From the NCBI GenBank assembly GCA_943704525.1, contig CALSCQ010000046.1, positions 1 to 10,000 of the forward strand: 10,000 bases of DNA, written 5' to 3'. Within the stretch, counting starts at the first letter, position 1. The number at the start of each line of letters is the position of its first letter. Both the position numbers and the translations under genes were made by a program. This document shows positions 9,001 through 10,000 of the stretch, in pieces. The notes below the pieces were generated by a model that worked only from the letters and a program-made list of their open reading frames with translations, made no database searches and was not told the DNA's origin. Source of the stretch: Pigoraptor vietnamica (taxonomy: Eukaryota > Opisthokonta > Filasterea).

Positions 9001-10000
9001 CCCCGCGAACACGGCGTGGAAGTACGGTTCGTGTCCCGACCGCGACGAGTGCGCGCTGGGAACGAGCCTGTGCGACCCGGTGTCGACGGTGTGCGTCAAC
9101 ACGCAGGGCTCGTACCGGTGCAAGTGCAAGGACGGGTACCGGCAGACGGGCGCGTCGTCGGTGTCGTGCCAACCGATCTGTACGCGCGACTGCATCAAGG
9201 GGACGTGCGTTGCGCCCGAGGTGTGCGTGTGCAACCTGGGGTACTATGGGGCCGACTGCTCGCGGGACTGCGGCTGCAACGGGCACAGCAACTGCACGCT
9301 GGGTCCGGGCATCTGCGACAAGTGCATGGGCAACACGATCGGCGACCATTGCGAATTCTGCGCGCCGCACTCGTTTGGGAACGCGACGAACGGGGGCACC
9401 TGCACGTCGTGCCTCGTCAAGTGCAACGGCAATTCCGACACGTGCCAGCCCATGACGGGCGAGTGCTACAACTGCCGCAACAACACGTACGGCGCCTCGT
9501 GCGACCTGTGCAACCCGGGCTTCACGCGCAACAGCGCGCCCACGCCCGGGACGTGCGTGCCGTGCGACTGCAACGGCCACGCGTCGTCGTGCGACTCTGT
9601 CACGGGCACGTGCGGGTGCACGTTCGAGAGCCGAACGACGGGCAAGGACTGCAGCAAGTGTATGCAGGGGTACGCCGGCAATCCCGTCGACGGCCGTGAG
9701 TGCTATCTCATAATCGGGAAGGGCGACCTCGGCTCGTCGTACTCTGTCGACGGCGGCGAGGTGCGGTACTTTGTGGTTCGGCCGCACTACACCAACGTGG
9801 ACATGCGAGTGACGATCGACGTCGTCTCCGGTTCCGTCACGACGCTGCTCACGCCGAGGGACGATGAGGACGCCCTTGCGGCGGATGCCATCGTGGGCGG
9901 CCGCGTCGATCGCAAGCAGGACCTCGTGGTCCATTACCGCGACTACAACCTCCTCAGCCAGATGTTCTACCTGTCGGTGCGCGCGGAGGGCCCTGCGGAG
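2939..10000 (+). CDS. MEGF8: MEGF8-like multi-domain cell-surface protein, 3' end beyond window
   Basis: An open frame of 2,354 codons with no stop and no apparent intron, truncated by the window edge. An in-frame TGA at 2702-2704 precedes the ATG at 2939, which is the first in-frame ATG and has good context (A at -3, G at +4). The protein has a signal peptide, then CUB, two EGF-like modules, six Kelch repeats, PSI modules, a PA14-like segment, more PSI, calcium-binding EGF, EGF, two laminin-EGF; then CUB, EGF pair, six Kelch, PSI array, calcium-binding EGF, EGF, three laminin-EGF and a beta-rich segment. This doubled layout is that of animal MEGF8 (about 2,800 residues, with a membrane anchor near its end), a relative of attractin. 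Animal MEGF8 works with MGRN1-type ubiquitin ligases on receptor turnover; whether that applies here cannot be seen because the membrane anchor and cytosolic tail are outside. The location should be secreted or cell surface. Confidence 0.92.
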   Translation, partial: MVSLEARRALSRACILALLLALCACSEAACPGRNVLTAPTGVIANAPFYQPDSTCEWLINATGVAPRATIVLDILSSQTECNYDYVFVFDGPSYASARQLVVLTGDGLTSSSASNPSPIVSTTGYMLVVLFSDPAYVRQGLNATYRILPCPDGCNAPSGAGTCVAGACVCNATYATPSCGISACPDGCNSDKGWGTCDSTLGACACVDGRGGLSCALAAPDASVGGWYSRRLGAPGRMAHSAVYMRQPSERAVVFGGYSISDGVLSDVAVFYFATGVTARFTGPVAPGQPWPSPSYGHAAAAVDPQGNGTGAVMFVCGGMGSNLQPTGAAWMLDTASMRWTRLADMPLNVSFHTATYVRGLGVVVYGGMSTFGAASSRMFLYDVAADAWSDMPQRGAVPTGVLAHVAVYHEGLGAIVVQGGGRWSLDGPRRDPFFYLYPLATGTWVHLSYPLGSVEGSPRARFLHSGVLWTHGNTSRLFVYGGLVHTYYTATGGDEECAAMDSFMYDFRTNAWAVVPAAHWLPPANYTAPPGVQLDPLLDQAFRAPSPRRFGAAALARDNGEIVVIGGYAGVTLSDVSALRMPPYDMGAACRVRAASTCINGDGLCGFCPSTGVCDSVGSAALRSCNATAPSGTGSVCAGLSTCLECTSVSVCGWCASSAQCFSLGQGAGCLSAVTNVSACAVSRLHNLTIDFGPLVAREMFTDLSDTANSISTVLGSPYFGTRARAVLRLGQGDAARTLEGSGSFNAMYGRWGERTRIVFVAPRAANFTFYVALDGLGALYVRTEAVATARLVSALAGMAGNTTRLWLAYYADSSVAIPEGVSSIATSVGDRFRGVAAPVSLARGEKAVIEVLRLSAGPNTYMALGWTFSAGGQPSDLVVANGSVVMAYANPAPSQLCPMIRNCRACVADAACAWCGGFSGSCTARADPACAVPVATDEATCPSCLTLSGGGCEECLSVPDCEWQTSSWRCDDVSTAVVNTYPDYVVRGAPSQCGNRYACTPQTSAGCGSCVNTLGCMWCETFSGSGVCAPYDAYESTLFAGMCSRWAVNGIACPSCEARADCASCSQLRGCGWLYDPADPRVGSCIRGDFAGPSNTSATSGTGLAYAYSRCPDIDECALGLSNCHRRADCTNTDGGYVCTCRAGYSGNGRTCEPVCTSCVHGVCGAPEVCLCDLGYTGLACDVDCLCHGNSDCHLVGPGTCDRCERNTTGLACDQCLPGFFGNATGGACQPCNCNGHGDPLRGYCNPKTGECECVEGYAGLTCALCQSNYVGSGANGGVCYSVCAGRKVLTAQSGGIGTVGSMYAANTVCQWLIAPSGAGSIRLSAQRFSTECGYDFLYVYDGDSTRAPLIAAASGPSNAQREYVTSGPVALVVFYSDTDYTLDGFSVSYEALSCPSNCWSALGQGVCNSTTKTCVCSPLFGGPACDKPLCPGGCNAAAGRGRCVPSVGCVCAHGFAGPSCSLNVTDGAWFVATPHALSPARGAHTAVLVPGPPERIVVYGGYSLQYGALSDLVELNIDTGMWTNYGPQTGASAPGARAQHTAVVIRGRMYVYGGLLAGKASATDNRVYTLDLATRAWSIFPTQGSVPALAGHAAFASGDNMYVVGGFLPTIGLTTRASELNTQLGIWRRLYPSGYPSMFSYSAAVGYDPVHRVAYVYGGVRAAGSAMATKVTNALFRFELPQSSGDNGRWGTVVSSGAPLRAMGALAYVPPGPGRPRDYFVAFGGSSFDHNSPSSTTCYSSDLSLFDSRCEKFFPATSASVLAPVVSQASLGRHSHAMVVGSNSTLYVVGGFNGASRGDVLAMRMPTTTCALSLSACSTVCDSIDVSCSSLYSCPDCASYFGRKNCQWCDNQCREVTAATPPTTTCRSSCSECQGRYGCVDCMDNSGYLSGIPPACAWTYSVGSYCSATNNPSDISRCPTPCPTRKDCATCEANGPCAWCESLNACLDLTVYTAAQGMGQCTAYKADASECSVDCSQARTCETCFDIGPHCGWCADNSTGRGQCVRGDFGGPSAPFSCPANTAWKYGSCPDRDECALGTSLCDPVSTVCVNTQGSYRCKCKDGYRQTGASSVSCQPICTRDCIKGTCVAPEVCVCNLGYYGADCSRDCGCNGHSNCTLGPGICDKCMGNTIGDHCEFCAPHSFGNATNGGTCTSCLVKCNGNSDTCQPMTGECYNCRNNTYGASCDLCNPGFTRNSAPTPGTCVPCDCNGHASSCDSVTGTCGCTFESRTTGKDCSKCMQGYAGNPVDGRECYLIIGKGDLGSSYSVDGGEVRYFVVRPHYTNVDMRVTIDVVSGSVTTLLTPRDDEDALAADAIVGGRVDRKQDLVVHYRDYNLLSQMFYLSVRAEGPAE
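3026..3385 (+). other. CUB domain 1
   Basis: Residues 30-149. The cysteine pair C30/C55 is followed by CEWLI, then C81 with NYDYVFVFDG and a late FSDPAY. Asp84 and Asp133 sit where calcium-binding CUB domains place acidic ligands. The pattern is classic for the extracellular CUB fold. Confidence 0.88.
3386..3604 (+). other. Tandem EGF-like modules, first half
   Basis: Residues 150-222 contain two cysteine-rich units, each opening with CPDGCN and carrying a C-x-C pair (GACVC and GACAC). They link CUB 1 to the first Kelch propeller, as in the attractin/MEGF8 family. Confidence 0.8.
3605..4708 (+). other. Kelch beta-propeller 1
   Basis: Residues 223-590. Six strands end in double glycine at residues 256, 318, 367, 420, 482 and 567 (for example VVFGGY, VVVYGGM, FVYGGL, VVIGGY), with tryptophan-containing strands between them (RWTRL, AWSDM). 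The count matches a six-bladed propeller, usually a protein-binding platform. Confidence 0.88.
4709..5005 (+). other. PSI modules before the PA14-like segment
   Basis: Residues 591-689 hold a cysteine cluster (CGFC) and a clear PSI signature CLECTSVSVCGWC with Trp655. PSI modules are small disulfide knots that orient neighbouring domains in plexins, integrins, attractin and MEGF8. Confidence 0.75.
5006..5608 (+). other. PA14-like beta-sandwich segment
   Basis: Residues 690-890 are free of cysteine, unlike their surroundings. Two stretches resemble the PA14/GLEYA-type sandwich: FVAPRAANFTFYVALDG (761-777) with LGALYV after it, like the usual sequence of a proline, F-T-F-Y strand and D-G turn; and VSLARGEKAVIEVL (841-854) followed by ALGWTF (865-870), like the strand that ends in a tryptophan. 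PA14 modules commonly bind carbohydrate. This is recognition by eye; another beta-sandwich is possible. Confidence 0.5.
5633..6274 (+). other. PSI array, first half
   Basis: Residues 899-1112 contain four PSI-like cores around tryptophans 916, 965, 1020 and 1075. Two keep the W-C pair (CAWC, CMWC); two do not (CEWQ, CGWL). The last unit ends in the sequence C-IRGDFAGPS, which recurs in the second half. Confidence 0.75.
6275..6793 (+). other. Calcium-binding EGF, EGF and laminin-EGF block, first half
   Basis: Residues 1113-1285. DIDECALG at 1115 is a calcium-binding EGF start, and the module continues with a Gly-Gly-Tyr-Val turn and paired cysteines. A second EGF (CTSCVHGVCGAPEVCLC) follows. 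Then come two laminin-type EGF modules from about C1187 and C1234, with CxCHG/CNCNGHG and a late CxQC..GFFG pattern. Confidence 0.88.
6794..7126 (+). other. CUB domain 2
   Basis: Residues 1286-1396. C1286 is followed by CQWLI, then C1335 with GYDFLYVYDG and FYSDTDY. Asp1338 and Asp1380 match the calcium-site positions seen in CUB 1. This domain opens the second half of the protein. Confidence 0.88.
7127..7342 (+). other. Tandem EGF-like modules, second half
   Basis: Residues 1397-1468 contain two cysteine-rich units (CPSNCW to CVCSPLF, and CPGGCN to CVCAHGF), the equivalents of the pair at residues 150-222. Confidence 0.8.
7343..8374 (+). other. Kelch beta-propeller 2
   Basis: Residues 1469-1812. 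Six double-glycine strands at residues 1503, 1556, 1608, 1661, 1727 and 1793 (VVYGGY, YVYGGL, YVVGGF, YVYGGV, VAFGGS, YVVGGF). The phase and spacing match a complete six-bladed propeller. Confidence 0.88.
8375..9031 (+). other. PSI array, second half
   Basis: Residues 1813-2031 hold four PSI-like cores around tryptophans 1851, 1901, 1942 and 1996 (CQWC, CAWT, CAWC, CGWC). The array ends with C-VRGDFGGPS, the counterpart of the motif in the first half. No PA14-like segment is present. Confidence 0.78.
9032..9703 (+). other. Calcium-binding EGF, EGF and laminin-EGF block, second half
   Basis: Residues 2032-2255. DRDECALG at 2034 opens a calcium-binding EGF with NTQGSYRC. A second EGF (CIKGTCVAPEVCVC) follows, then three laminin-type EGF modules from about C2111, C2161 and C2207, one more than in the first half. 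Confidence 0.88.
9704..10000 (+). other. Cysteine-free beta-rich segment after the laminin-EGF block
   Basis: Residues 2256-2354 contain no cysteine and alternate short hydrophobic strands (GEVRYFVVRP, DMRVTIDVVSG) with an acidic turn (RDDEDA). The opening resembles a PPC-like jelly-roll, and animal MEGF8 also has a non-EGF stretch near this position. It is cut by the window edge; identity is uncertain. Confidence 0.4.

Noticed and set aside
8435-9934. 499-codon open frame on the minus strand
   Set aside because: It is antisense to the MEGF8-like frame, whose GC-rich third positions suppress stops on the other strand. Its product is an arginine/alanine-rich string without domain features.

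Overview
The window looks like nuclear DNA from a GC-rich, compact eukaryotic genome, most likely a single-celled eukaryote. The left-hand gene can only be read by removing GT-AG introns of 108-211 bases, and the right-hand gene encodes a secreted or membrane-anchored receptor of a type known only in eukaryotes (CUB, Kelch, PSI, EGF and laminin-EGF modules). I cannot name the lineage. The GC-rich third codon positions leave many long chance reading frames on the antisense strand, which are not genes.

Left part (1-2096, minus strand): the 5' portion of an ABCG-type (White/PDR-like) half-transporter gene. Seven coding exons splice in frame into 393 codons. They hold the whole nucleotide-binding domain (Walker A, Q-loop, SGGER signature, Walker B, D-loop, H-switch) and the start of the first membrane region. 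The gene runs off the left edge at a GTGAGT donor.

Middle (2097-2938): an 842-base divergent intergenic region, probably carrying both promoters. It contains five copies of the heptamer TGTTACG (either strand), two of which form a perfect 10-bp palindrome; an AT-rich island with MEF2-like and bZIP-like sequences; a (CA)n microsatellite; and a pyrimidine tract before the right-hand gene.

Right part (2939-10000, plus strand): one uninterrupted frame of 2,354 codons, still open at the window edge. It starts with a signal peptide and has the layout of MEGF8, a member of the attractin/MEGF8 family: CUB, EGF pair, six-bladed Kelch, PSI array, calcium-binding EGF and laminin-EGF, then the same series again. 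The first half also holds an inserted segment of about 200 residues that resembles a PA14-type beta-sandwich and has no counterpart in the second half.

The two genes are transcribed away from each other. Nothing in the sequence ties them to one pathway: one is a predicted lipid or small-molecule pump, the other a predicted cell-surface adhesion or signalling protein. Shared regulation is possible but unproven.
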